Shown: positions 1-6,453, counted from the stretch's first letter. The stretch: DNA of 7,286 nucleotides from CAZYMF01 sp964648215 (GCA_964648215.1 CAZYMF010000232.1:1-7286); one strand, 5' to 3'. The notes: generated by a model not told the origin, from the sequence alone. Numbers and translations are program-made.

Positions 1-61
1 AGTGCCGGTAGGCATAGGCCATGTCTTGCAGGCGAACGCTGTCGACGGACTTCTGGGGCAT
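1..61 (-). CDS. 5' end of an unidentified gene, cut by the window edge
   Basis: Only the first 20 codons are present. They read MPQKSVDSVRLQDMAYAYRH and continue beyond position 1. The start is supported by a strong Shine-Dalgarno sequence (GAGGAGAG, 72-65) at the right distance from the ATG at 61-59, and by tight coupling to the preceding nitronate monooxygenase gene, whose stop codon lies 9 nt upstream. The fragment is hydrophilic and has no signal peptide. The 'MAYAYRH' stretch would fit the N-terminal helix of some dimerising O-methyltransferases, but 20 residues are far too few for a family call, so none is made. It is probably the next gene of the same minus-strand operon. Confidence 0.6.
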   Translation of the reverse strand, partial: MPQKSVDSVRLQDMAYAYRH

Positions 62-64
62 GGG

Positions 65-72
65 CTCTCCTC
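65..72 (-). promoter_or_regulatory. Shine-Dalgarno site overlapping the stop codon of the upstream gene
   Basis: On the minus strand the sequence reads TGAGGAGAGCCCATG. The TGA ends the nitronate monooxygenase, GAGGAG is a near-ideal ribosome binding site that begins inside that stop codon, and ATG starts the next gene. Terminating ribosomes therefore sit on the next ribosome binding site, which suggests translational coupling. This arrangement fixes the start of the edge gene. Confidence 0.7.
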
Positions 73-1054
73 AACGAACGGCGAGATCGGCCAGCCGCGC
101 CGCGAGCCCGGCCGCCTGCCGCAGAATGTCTTCCATGAGATCGCGGACGGGCTGGATGTCGCGAACCATGCCGGCGATCTGTCCCGCGGCGGCGGCCCGC
201 TCCTCGGGGGTCTGCTCCTTCGGGCTGCGGATCTGGCGCCGTAGCTCGCCGAGCTCGGCCTCGTCGGCGCCACGCAGGCGCGCCTGCTCGAAGGCGCGCA
301 GCGCCGTCGTCGTCAGCGCGCGCACCGTCCGCCCGGTCATCACCTCGCTGACGATGGTGTCGGTTTCCAGTGCCTGCAGCACCCGCCGCTTGTACCAGTC
401 GGGCGCCTCGCTCTCCTCGGTGGCGATGAAGCGGGTGCCGAGCTGCACGCCGACGGCGCCGAGCGCCAACGCGGCGAGAAACCCGCGCGCGTCGCCGATG
501 CCGCCGGCGGCCACCACCGGCACCTTCACCGCGTCGACCACCTGCGGCACCAGCGGCAGCGTCGACACCGTGCCGACGTGGCCGCCCGCCTCGCAGCCCG
601 AGGCGACGATGGCATCGGCTCCCTCCGCTTCCACGCGCCGGGCGTGGGCGACCGTCGGCACCACCGGGATCACGATGGCGCCGGCGTCCTTCAGCCGCCG
701 CACCACCGACTCGCCCGGATCGCCGCGGCCGGTGGTGACGATGGGCACGCCGAGCTCGATGCAGATGTCGGCGCGCGACTCGGTGAAGGCGCGGCCCATC
801 GGCGTGATGTTAACGCCGAAAGGCCGCCCGGTCAGCTCACGCGTGCGCGCCACGTCGGCGCGCAGGTCCTCCTCCGTGCCACCGAACGTCGGCAGCACGC
901 CGAGCCCGCCGGCCTCGCTCACCGCCGCGACCAGGCGCGGCCCGCCCGCCCCCTGCATGGCGCCTTGCAGGATCGGGTAGCGGATGCCGAGAAGGTCGCA
1001 GAGCGGGGTGCGGAAGGTGGGAGGCGTCGCCGCTGAATCTGCATTCAGTTGCAT
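71..1054 (-). CDS. Nitronate monooxygenase / 2-nitropropane dioxygenase family flavoprotein (327 aa, complete)
   Basis: This is a TIM-barrel FMN enzyme of the nitronate monooxygenase (NMO, formerly 2-nitropropane dioxygenase) family, which also includes FabK-type enoyl-ACP reductases. NMOs oxidise alkyl nitronates with O2 in the cytoplasm and may protect against propionate-3-nitronate and similar toxins. Visible motifs are the N-terminal PILQGAMQGAGGPRLVAAV (residues 27-45) followed by SEAGGLGVL (46-54), the GCEAGGH motif ending in the putative catalytic His159, and the FMN-phosphate-binding VAAGGIGDARGFLAAL (181-196) followed by GVQLGTRFIATEES. At 327 aa it is of normal length. No signal peptide is present. 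The ATG at 1054-1052 has only a weak GAAG upstream; no other in-frame start gives a better N-terminus before the conserved barrel strand. Many paralogues annotated 'NMO' have unknown substrates, and the real substrate here cannot be read from sequence. It is followed at 9 nt by another gene and lies 146 nt after the methyltransferase gene on the same strand. Confidence 0.93.
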   Translation of the reverse strand: MQLNADSAATPPTFRTPLCDLLGIRYPILQGAMQGAGGPRLVAAVSEAGGLGVLPTFGGTEEDLRADVARTRELTGRPFGVNITPMGRAFTESRADICIELGVPIVTTGRGDPGESVVRRLKDAGAIVIPVVPTVAHARRVEAEGADAIVASGCEAGGHVGTVSTLPLVPQVVDAVKVPVVAAGGIGDARGFLAALALGAVGVQLGTRFIATEESEAPDWYKRRVLQALETDTIVSEVMTGRTVRALTTTALRAFEQARLRGADEAELGELRRQIRSPKEQTPEERAAAAGQIAGMVRDIQPVRDLMEDILRQAAGLAARLADLAVR

Positions 1055-1127
1055 CGACTTCAGCGTAACAGAAGGAGCGAGGCACGGCTATTCGTCGGAA
1101 GCTGAAAGCCGAAAGCCCAAACTGGGA

Positions 1128-1190
1128 AGCGACAAGCCAAAGAGAGAAGTACGGCTTGGAACTTGCGACTTGAAGCTTGCGGCTGTCGCT
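1128..1190 (-). other. Long imperfect hairpin in the methyltransferase 3' UTR
   Basis: The 146-nt gap between the methyltransferase stop (1201) and the monooxygenase start (1054) has no gene. AGCGACAAGCC (1128-1138) pairs with GGCTGTCGCT (1181-1190), giving ten base pairs with one bulged A. An alternative inner stem is CAAGCC (1133-1138) with GGCTTG (1153-1158). Read on the minus strand, the hairpin begins 10 nt after the methyltransferase TAG. There is no U-run after it, so it is not a canonical intrinsic terminator. It could be an mRNA 3'-end stabiliser, a Rho-related or processing site, or part of the repeat family described at 1152-1185. Confidence 0.5.
1152..1185 (-). repeat. AAGC-rich intergenic repeat, copy 1 (after the methyltransferase stop)
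   Basis: Read on the minus strand, these 34 nt match 4727-4760 on the plus strand at 28 of 34 positions, counted by hand without gaps. The match includes an exact CAAGCTTCAAG core and an exact CCAAGCCG end. It starts 15 nt after the methyltransferase stop codon and is in the sense direction of that gene, just as copy 2 is for the YncE/phosphoesterase gene. The rest of the gap (about 1100-1140) continues in the same style, with GCTGAAAGCCGAAAGCCC on the plus strand. The sequence is simple, so part of the similarity could be compositional. Confidence 0.5.
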
Positions 1191-1200
1191 CCTCGACCGC

Positions 1201-2004
1201 CTACGCGCGCTTGGCGACGAAACGGCCCTGGGCGATCTTTCCCGCCCCCGCCAGCTCGCCGAGAAAAGCGAACTCGCCGGCGAGCGCCTGCAGCGTGTTC
1301 ATGTCGAAGCCGATGATGCGTAGCGCATCGTAGGTGAGCTGCATGTCGACCATCTTCAGGTACAGATCGACGTACTCGGGAAAGCGGCCGGTGTCCTCGG
1401 CCAGCTCGACGGCGCAGCCGTTGTCGCGCAGCAGCTGCGCGTAGCCGCCGAGATCCTGCACGTTGGGAAACTTCATGAAGCGCAGAAAGCGCTCGGCTTC
1501 GGCGGCCGACAGACCGGCCGGACCCTCGATCCAGTCGGTGAAGGCGATGCGGCCGCCGGGCTTCAGCAGGCGGGCGGCCTCGGCGATCAGCTGCGGCTTG
1601 TCGGTGACGTAGCACCAGGCGTCCTCGCCCCAGACGAAGTCGGCGCTCGCCGCCGGCAGCCCGCTGTTACAGACGTCGCCGAGGACGAAGCGAACGCGGT
1701 CCTCCACCCCCTCTTCCTGACAGCGCTGGCGGCCGCGCGCGACCACGGTCTCGGTGGCGTCGACGCCGGTCATCGCGGCGACGTCGCGGAAGCGGACGAG
1801 GAAACGCATGCCGGCGCCGTTGCAGCAGCACAGATCGACCCCGCGGGACCCCGCGCCGATCTGCGCGCGCTCGGCCAAGTCCATCGACGACTTGAAACCG
1901 CCGATGTGGATCTGCTGGCCCATGAGCAGCTCCCACAGGTCCCCCTCTTGTCCGTTGTAGACGGCTGTCACGTCCTTCAGACCCACATCGGCGATGGCTT
2001 TCAT
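1201..2004 (-). CDS. Class I SAM-dependent methyltransferase, sarcosine/dimethylglycine methyltransferase-like (267 aa)
   Basis: This is a Rossmann-fold methyltransferase of 267 aa, a normal length for the family. Visible features are the N-terminal MGQQIHIGGF (28-37), which resembles the 'W.eHIHlGyf' segment of glycine-betaine-pathway sarcosine/dimethylglycine N-methyltransferases; motif I GVDLCCCNGAG (55-65); the acidic loop TGVDATE (79-85) with Asp82 expected to hold the SAM ribose; FVLGDV (106-111); GEDAWCYVTDK (126-136); and LLKPGGRIAFTDWIEGP (146-162). Motif I is odd: Cys59-Cys60-Cys61 stands where most relatives have Gly-Cys-Gly. The start is the ATG at 2004-2002, preceded by AGAGG; the open frame runs further upstream but only into the divergent promoter region and the opposite strand's gene. 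It is transcribed away from the YncE/phosphoesterase gene, with an operator-like palindrome just upstream. The methyl acceptor is not determined; an amine or a small carboxylate is an inference from the family. Confidence 0.88.
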   Translation of the reverse strand: MKAIADVGLKDVTAVYNGQEGDLWELLMGQQIHIGGFKSSMDLAERAQIGAGSRGVDLCCCNGAGMRFLVRFRDVAAMTGVDATETVVARGRQRCQEEGVEDRVRFVLGDVCNSGLPAASADFVWGEDAWCYVTDKPQLIAEAARLLKPGGRIAFTDWIEGPAGLSAAEAERFLRFMKFPNVQDLGGYAQLLRDNGCAVELAEDTGRFPEYVDLYLKMVDMQLTYDALRIIGFDMNTLQALAGEFAFLGELAGAGKIAQGRFVAKRA

Positions 2005-2028
2005 GGCAACTCGACCTCTGTGCCAATC

Positions 2029-2048
2029 CCTACCGATCCGTCGGTAGG
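2029..2048. promoter_or_regulatory. Perfect palindrome, candidate operator (TetR-type)
   Basis: CCTACCGATCCGTCGGTAGG is a perfect 8-nt inverted repeat (CCTACCGA / TCGGTAGG) around a 4-nt spacer. It ends 24 nt before the methyltransferase ATG, inside the 259-nt divergent region. Size, dyad spacing and the TACCGA/TCGGTA half-sites are like operators of TetR-family repressors, though no regulator gene is in the window. On the minus strand a weak TTGCCA (2071-2066) lies 17 nt from CCTACC (2048-2043), so a bound protein could cover a -10 region; that promoter is poorly supported. An RNA hairpin in the leader is the alternative reading. Confidence 0.6.
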
Positions 2049-2135
2049 CCGGGAATGACGTCTGCTGGCAAACCGGCTGACGCGGCTCAAAGACAGGTCC
2101 CGGCGCGGGGACGAAATGCCCTGCGGAGCCGGGCG

Positions 2136-2164
2136 ACGGCACCGCGGCGGCGCCGAGATAAAAT
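2136..2164 (+). promoter_or_regulatory. Weak promoter candidate for the YncE/phosphoesterase gene
   Basis: TAAAAT at 2159-2164 is the only AT-rich hexamer in the 259-nt divergent region and resembles a -10 box. ACGGCA, 17 nt upstream at 2136-2141, matches the -35 consensus at only three positions. It would give a leader of roughly 90 nt before the ATG at 2264. The rest of the region (2049-2263) shows no gene. A short dyad GATCC (2228-2232)/GGATC (2241-2245) sits just before the ribosome binding site. Confidence 0.25.
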
Positions 2165-2263
2165 TCTGGCCACGGCTCGCCGCCGCGTGCTATGGCTGGG
2201 GCACCGTTCGGCACGCAACCGGCTCCAGATCCCTGGCGCCGGATCGGGCGGAGAGAGGATCGG

Positions 2264-4717
2264 ATGAAGCGAATCGAACTGGCGGCGGCAGCCGTGGTGC
2301 TGCTGTGTTGTGCGGGGCCCGTGGCAGCGCGGACCCGTGGACTGCTCCCCTCCAACCAGCGGGTCACCGCGGCGGGCAAACAGATCGACCTCGGCAGCCT
2401 CGGCCTGTTCCCCTCGGGTATGGTGCTCAGCAAAGACGGCGGCTTTCTCTTCATCACCAACAACGGCTTTCTCAACCAGTCGCTGATGACGCTGAACACG
2501 GCGACGCTGGGCACCAAGCAGCAGATCATGGCGACCGGCTTCAACTCGCTGTTCCAGGGGATCGCCCTGAGCCCCGACGGCAAGACCGGGTTCGCCTCCG
2601 GCGGCGGGTCGGCCGATACGCAGAAACGAAACATCGTTCGTACCGCCACCATTTCGGCGACCGGCGGTATCGTGGTGGGGCCCAACATTCCCGTCTCCGA
2701 TCCCATCCCCCCAAAAAGCTTCGGCACCTTCCCCGCCGGCATGGCAATGAGCCCTGATGGCCAGCGACTCTACGTGGCCCTGAATCTGGCCGGGTCGTTG
2801 GGGGTGATCGACGTCGCTTCGAAGACGCTGCTCACCACGATACCGGTGGGTCTGTCTCCCTGGGGCGTCGCCGCACACCCGACCCGACACGAGGTCTACG
2901 TCACCAACCGTGGCGATCAGACGGTCTCCGTCGTCGACACCGACACCAACGAGATGCGCGCCTCGGTGGCCACCGGCTCCAATCCCAACGCCATTGCCGT
3001 GACTCCCGACGGCTCCAAGGTTTTCGTCGCCAACGCCAATACTGACGATGTCACCGTCTTCGACCCGGCGGATCTGGCGACGGTGCGGACGATTTCGCTG
3101 ACGCCGTTCGACGGCGCGCGGCCGGGTGCCAGCCCTTCGGCACTGGCGATCAGCCCGGACGGCAACACCGTCTACGTCGCCCTGGCGTGGGAGAACGCCG
3201 TGGCGGTGATCGACGCCCACACCGAGGAGCTGCGCGGCTACATCCCCACCGGCTTCTACCCGAGCGCGATCCAGGTCAGCCCCGACAGTCGGAGGCTCTA
3301 CATCGCCAACATGAAGGGGGCGCGCACCTATCCGCGGACGCCCGAAATCCAGCCCGACGACTACAACTACAACAACCTGCTCCAGGGCACCTACGGCGTG
3401 CACGGCACCATCTCGGTGCTCCCCGTCCCGAGCCCGGCCAAGCTGCACGGCTACACGCGGCGCGTGATGTTCAACAACGGCTATCTGACCGGGGCGCGTC
3501 CCAGCAACCAGAATCAGGAGACCGGTCCCTGCTCGCCGATCCCGTGTACGGCCGAGGACGTCACGCCGATCAAGCACGTCTTCTTCATCGTCAAGGAGAA
3601 CAAGACCTACGACGAGGATCTCGGCGATCTGCCCGAGGGCGACAGCGACCCGAGCCTGACGCTCTTTCCCCGTAACGTAACGCCCAACACGCACGCGCTG
3701 GTGGAGGAGTTCGTCCTCATGGACCGCTTCTTCGCCAACAGCGAGAAGAGCGAGCCGGGCCACAACTGGACGATGGGATCGATCGACACCGACTACGGCG
3801 AGCGCACCTGGCTGCCGGTCTCCTACCAGCTCCGCCCCGACGATCTCGGCAGCCACCTCTCGAGCTCGACCGGTGACGTCATCCGCGGCACCGTGGCCCC
3901 CATCGCCGTGCCCAAGGGCGGGTTCTGGTTCGACAACTGCCACGATCACGGCGTCAGCTTTCGCAACTACGGCGAGTTCCTGCGCGTCGACAATGACGGC
4001 AACCCACTCGACTACTGGGTCGCCAACACCAACCTCGATTTCCCCGTGTTCAACCTGCGTGTGACCGACGTCTACCGCTATCAGGTGTGGGCGGCCGACT
4101 TCGCGCAGCAGGTCGCCGACGGCACGGTGCCCCAGTTCACCTACATCGCCCTGCCCAACGACCACAACAACGGCCGCGCGGCGGGCTATCCCACGCCCGA
4201 GGCGTACGTCGCCGACAACGACTTCGCTCTGGGAAAGATCGTCGAGACCATCTCCAACGCCACCGACGTCTGGAAGCAGTCGGCGATCTTCGTGCTCGAG
4301 GACGACCCGCAGTCCGGCGGCGACCACGTCGACTCCCATCGCACCATCGGCACGGTGATCAGCCCCTGGGTGCCGCGCCACGCCGTCATCCATACCCGCT
4401 ACGACATGGCGAGCATGCACCGCACGATGGAGCTGATTCTCGGCCTGCCGCCGATGAGCATCTTCGACCAGATGGCGATCGTCATGCGCGACGTGTTCAC
4501 CGACACCCCCGACTACACGCCGTACACGGCGCTGCCGCAGAACATCCCGATCGACGTCAACCCGCCGGGGACCTCGGGCGCCGTGCTCTCGAGCCGCTAC
4601 GACTTCAGCCGCCCCGACCGCGTGCCGGATGCGGTGCTCAACAAGATCCTCTGGGATTACTTCACCGGCCGGGAGACCGGACCGAACGGCAACAAGCGCT
4701 CGCGGCTGCGCCGGTAG
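2264..4717 (+). CDS. Exported bifunctional YncE beta-propeller / alkaline-phosphatase-family phosphoesterase (817 aa)
   Basis: The start chosen is the ATG at 2264, with GGAGAGAGGA upstream and a clear Sec signal peptide: MKR, a hydrophobic core to about residue 19, and a likely signal peptidase I cut near GPVAA-RT (22/23). An in-frame ATG at 2192 would add 24 charged residues, has no ribosome binding site and would bury the signal. No lipobox is present, so a soluble periplasmic or secreted protein is expected. Residues about 40-390 form a YVTN/YncE propeller of about seven blades, with repeats such as AIAVTPDGSKVFVANANTDD (243-262). Residues about 436-735 form a phosphoesterase related to phospholipase C: HVFFIVKENKTYDEDLG (438-454), SEPGHNWTMGSIDTDYGE (496-513), IALPNDHNNG (628-637) and FVLEDDPQSGGDHVDSHRT (676-694) contain the Glu, Asp and His residues expected to bind metals. 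The architecture matches the family named 'bifunctional YncE/alkaline phosphatase family protein'. The substrate is unknown. It is transcribed alone. Confidence 0.93.
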   Translation: MKRIELAAAAVVLLCCAGPVAARTRGLLPSNQRVTAAGKQIDLGSLGLFPSGMVLSKDGGFLFITNNGFLNQSLMTLNTATLGTKQQIMATGFNSLFQGIALSPDGKTGFASGGGSADTQKRNIVRTATISATGGIVVGPNIPVSDPIPPKSFGTFPAGMAMSPDGQRLYVALNLAGSLGVIDVASKTLLTTIPVGLSPWGVAAHPTRHEVYVTNRGDQTVSVVDTDTNEMRASVATGSNPNAIAVTPDGSKVFVANANTDDVTVFDPADLATVRTISLTPFDGARPGASPSALAISPDGNTVYVALAWENAVAVIDAHTEELRGYIPTGFYPSAIQVSPDSRRLYIANMKGARTYPRTPEIQPDDYNYNNLLQGTYGVHGTISVLPVPSPAKLHGYTRRVMFNNGYLTGARPSNQNQETGPCSPIPCTAEDVTPIKHVFFIVKENKTYDEDLGDLPEGDSDPSLTLFPRNVTPNTHALVEEFVLMDRFFANSEKSEPGHNWTMGSIDTDYGERTWLPVSYQLRPDDLGSHLSSSTGDVIRGTVAPIAVPKGGFWFDNCHDHGVSFRNYGEFLRVDNDGNPLDYWVANTNLDFPVFNLRVTDVYRYQVWAADFAQQVADGTVPQFTYIALPNDHNNGRAAGYPTPEAYVADNDFALGKIVETISNATDVWKQSAIFVLEDDPQSGGDHVDSHRTIGTVISPWVPRHAVIHTRYDMASMHRTMELILGLPPMSIFDQMAIVMRDVFTDTPDYTPYTALPQNIPIDVNPPGTSGAVLSSRYDFSRPDRVPDAVLNKILWDYFTGRETGPNGNKRSRLRR

Positions 4718-4726
4718 GACGAACAG

Positions 4727-4760
4727 CAGCGGCAAGCTTCAAGCGAAAAGCTCCAAGCCG
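4727..4760 (+). repeat. AAGC-rich intergenic repeat, copy 2 (after the YncE/phosphoesterase stop)
   Basis: This is the partner of the sequence at 1152-1185 (28/34 identical in inverted orientation within the window). It starts 9 nt after the TAG at 4715-4717 and is in the sense direction of the upstream gene, as copy 1 is. Within it AGCTT (4735-4739) can pair with AAGCT (4748-4752). It lies in the 132-nt gap between two convergent genes; the rest of that gap holds the small hairpin at 4767-4782 and nothing else recognised. Confidence 0.5.
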
Positions 4761-4766
4761 GAGGGT

Positions 4767-4782
4767 CGCTCGGAGTCGAGCG
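4767..4782. terminator. Short GC hairpin between convergent genes, possible terminator
   Basis: CGCTCG (4767-4772), a 4-nt GAGT loop and CGAGCG (4777-4782) form a 6-bp stem between the convergent ends of the phosphoesterase gene (stop 4717) and the crotonase gene (stop 4850). No run of T follows on either strand, so it does not look like a canonical intrinsic terminator. Position is the main argument. Confidence 0.3.
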
Positions 4783-4849
4783 CGCGGTCATGCCGATCAA
4801 CCGGGTCGATGGCCGGAAGAAGAAAACCGACGAGGACGCGAACGGTGGG

Positions 4850-5596
4850 TCAGGCCTTCTTGCCGGAGTGCTTCTCGCGGAAAGCGCGGATCGCGGCGAC
4901 GTTCTCCGGCGACCCCATGCGCGCCGCCATCGCCTCGTTCTCCCGGGCCCGTGCCGCGCGCAGGGCCTCGGCGCGCGCGGCGAGCAGAAGCTGCTTGGTG
5001 TAGCGCAGAGCGGCCAGCGGCTGCGCCGCGATCTCGGCGGCCTTGGCCAGCGACGCCGGCAGCAGCTCGGTGTCGGGGAGGGCGCGAGCCGCGAGACCGA
5101 TCTCGACCGCGCGGGTGGCATCGATCCATTCGTTGGTGAAGAGGATCTCGGCAGCCCGCTGCGGTCCGATGATCAGTGGCAGCAGCAGGCTGCTGCCGGC
5201 CTCGGGCACCAGGCCGAGTGAGACGAACGGCGCTCGCAGACGGCCGCTCTCGCCGACGTAGACCACGTCGCAATGCAGCAGCATCGTCAGCCCGACGCCG
5301 ACGGCGACGCCGTTGACCGCGGCGAGCAGCGGCTTGTCGAACGAAGACAGCTCGTCGACGAACGGCCCGAAGGCGTGTCCGCTCCCCATTTCCCCGATGT
5401 CCTGCCCGGCGGAGAAGGCGCCGGCCGCGCCGGTGATCAGCACCGCGCGCACGCGATCGTCGTCGCGGGCCTCGGCGAGCGCCGCCCGCGTGTCGTCGTA
5501 GAGGCGATCGTTGAAGGCGTTGCGCCGCTGGGGACGGTTCAGGGTGATGAACGCGACGCCGTCGCGGAGCTCCTCGATCAACGTCTCCCGCTTCAT
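4850..5596 (-). CDS. Enoyl-CoA hydratase/isomerase (crotonase) family protein, isomerase-like active site (248 aa)
   Basis: A cytoplasmic crotonase-fold enzyme acting on acyl-CoA thioesters. Visible features are ITLNRPQRRNAFND (17-30), the first oxyanion-hole segment AFSAGQDIGEMG (60-71), the second oxyanion segment VNGVAVGVGLTMLLHCD (94-110), and FVSLGLVPEAGSSLLLP (124-140). Hand alignment to rat mitochondrial enoyl-CoA hydratase puts Thr104 and Phe124 at the positions of its catalytic Glu144 and Glu164, so simple hydration is unlikely. Glu132 in the PEAGSS motif matches the catalytic Glu of delta3,delta2-enoyl-CoA isomerases of the Eci1/ECI2 type. An enoyl-CoA isomerase is therefore the better guess, with another crotonase reaction possible. 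Length is normal. The start ATG (5596-5594) overlaps the TGA of the VOC gene as ATGA, so translation is coupled. The open frame extends upstream, but that part is out-of-frame shadow of the VOC gene. Confidence 0.92.
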   Translation of the reverse strand: MKRETLIEELRDGVAFITLNRPQRRNAFNDRLYDDTRAALAEARDDDRVRAVLITGAAGAFSAGQDIGEMGSGHAFGPFVDELSSFDKPLLAAVNGVAVGVGLTMLLHCDVVYVGESGRLRAPFVSLGLVPEAGSSLLLPLIIGPQRAAEILFTNEWIDATRAVEIGLAARALPDTELLPASLAKAAEIAAQPLAALRYTKQLLLAARAEALRAARARENEAMAARMGSPENVAAIRAFREKHSGKKA

Positions 5597-6453
5597 CCGC
5601 CGGCCCCCGGCGTGACGCGGTCCGGCCGGCCCGACCAGCTCCACACCAGACTGGTGCGGCTGACGCCGAGCATCATGCCGCCGAGCGCGTTCGGATGGAT
5701 GAACAGGTTGCCGACTTCGGGCCCTTCCCGCGGTCCGGTCCAATCATTCGGCACGTACTCGAGCAGCCGATCGCGAATCGCGGGAAGGTGATCCGTCTCG
5801 GCGTAGCACATGTAGAGGCTCGGCCCCCGCTTGGCGAAGAAGCGGCCCATGGTCTTGTTCGGGTCGTTGGGGGTAATGATCTCGAGGCGGTCGGGACGGT
5901 CGGGGTGAAACAGGGTGAGCACGCCCTCGTAGCCGTACTGCGGCGAGCCGATCGGCACGAAGCTCGAAGTATCCAAGCCAAAGTGCTCGGCGAAGGTGGC
6001 AACGCTCGGCTGAAACGCCGGCACCAGCAGAGTGACCTCGTAGAGATGGCTGACCAGCCCGACCGGCGGACGGTCGGCGTCCTCCGAGATCACCAACCGA
6101 AGCCCGGCAACCTGGGTCTGGTCGGGAGCGAGAAAGACCTGCCCGCTCTCTTCGGCAAAGGCGACACGGCGCGAGCGTAGGCGTTCCGTCAAGCCGGCAA
6201 GATCGCGCGTGGCCACGCCCGCGGCGAACAGACCGCCCTTGCTGCGCGCGACGAAGTCGGCAATGGCGCCGGCGCCGTCCGGCTCGAGCAGCTCGACCTG
6301 GCTGGAGCCCAGCTGCAGCACCGTCCGCCGCGCCGCCAGGCAGGAGACGCGATCCTCGCCCACTGTCTCACCATCCAGCAGCCGGCGGAACGCCGCCGCA
6401 GCAGCGCTGCGGTCCGTGACGGCTACCTGGACTCGATCGACGTGGGTGAGCAT
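5593..6453 (-). CDS. VOC-superfamily (glyoxalase/dioxygenase-fold) protein (286 aa)
   Basis: This appears to be two VOC (vicinal oxygen chelate) domains in tandem, each made of paired beta-alpha-beta-beta-beta modules: about residues 1-125 and 132-266. Signs are HVDRVQVAVTD (4-14), SSQVELLEP (50-58), HLYEVTLLV (136-144), DRLEIITP (189-196) and LFIHPNALGGMMLGVSR (250-266), which resembles the final strands of methylmalonyl-CoA epimerase and glyoxalases. By hand alignment to methylmalonyl-CoA epimerase, usual metal ligands are replaced: the first-strand His falls on Arg7 and on Glu139, and the last-strand Glu falls on Gly264. A classic metal site is thus doubtful, although Glu54 and Glu191 remain. 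Its operon with a crotonase and a CoA ligase suggests a role in acyl-CoA or aromatic metabolism, possibly epimerase-like, but this is inference. The start ATG at 6453-6451 has only a weak GAGA upstream, after a 103-nt structured spacer. No signal peptide is present. Confidence 0.8.
   Translation of the reverse strand: MLTHVDRVQVAVTDRSAAAAAFRRLLDGETVGEDRVSCLAARRTVLQLGSSQVELLEPDGAGAIADFVARSKGGLFAAGVATRDLAGLTERLRSRRVAFAEESGQVFLAPDQTQVAGLRLVISEDADRPPVGLVSHLYEVTLLVPAFQPSVATFAEHFGLDTSSFVPIGSPQYGYEGVLTLFHPDRPDRLEIITPNDPNKTMGRFFAKRGPSLYMCYAETDHLPAIRDRLLEYVPNDWTGPREGPEVGNLFIHPNALGGMMLGVSRTSLVWSWSGRPDRVTPGAGG

Noticed and set aside
21..980. A 319-codon plus-strand open frame opposite the nitronate monooxygenase
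   Set aside because: Ser/Arg/Ala/Thr-rich composition, no recognisable domain, and it lies wholly over a well-supported gene.
2277..2330. Lipoprotein signal in the YncE/phosphoesterase N-terminus because of two cysteines (LLCCAG)
   Set aside because: The residue before the first Cys is Leu and before the second is Cys, neither of which fits the small residue needed in a lipobox; the GPVAA signal peptidase I site fits better.
2005..2742. Upstream extension of the methyltransferase frame (giving 513 aa)
   Set aside because: The extra 246 residues run through the divergent intergenic region and antisense to the signal peptide and propeller of the next gene, and the family starts near the ATG at 2004.
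2087..4735. An 882-codon open frame on the minus strand, antisense to the YncE/phosphoesterase gene
   Set aside because: Its protein is a low-complexity Val/Gly/Arg/His-rich string without domains, and it opposes a gene with clear signal peptide and motifs. Long antisense frames are common in GC-rich genes.
4087..5139. A 350-codon plus-strand frame spanning the end of the phosphoesterase gene and the crotonase
   Set aside because: Arg/Pro-rich out-of-frame translation that crosses the convergent gene boundary; no ribosome binding site or family resemblance.
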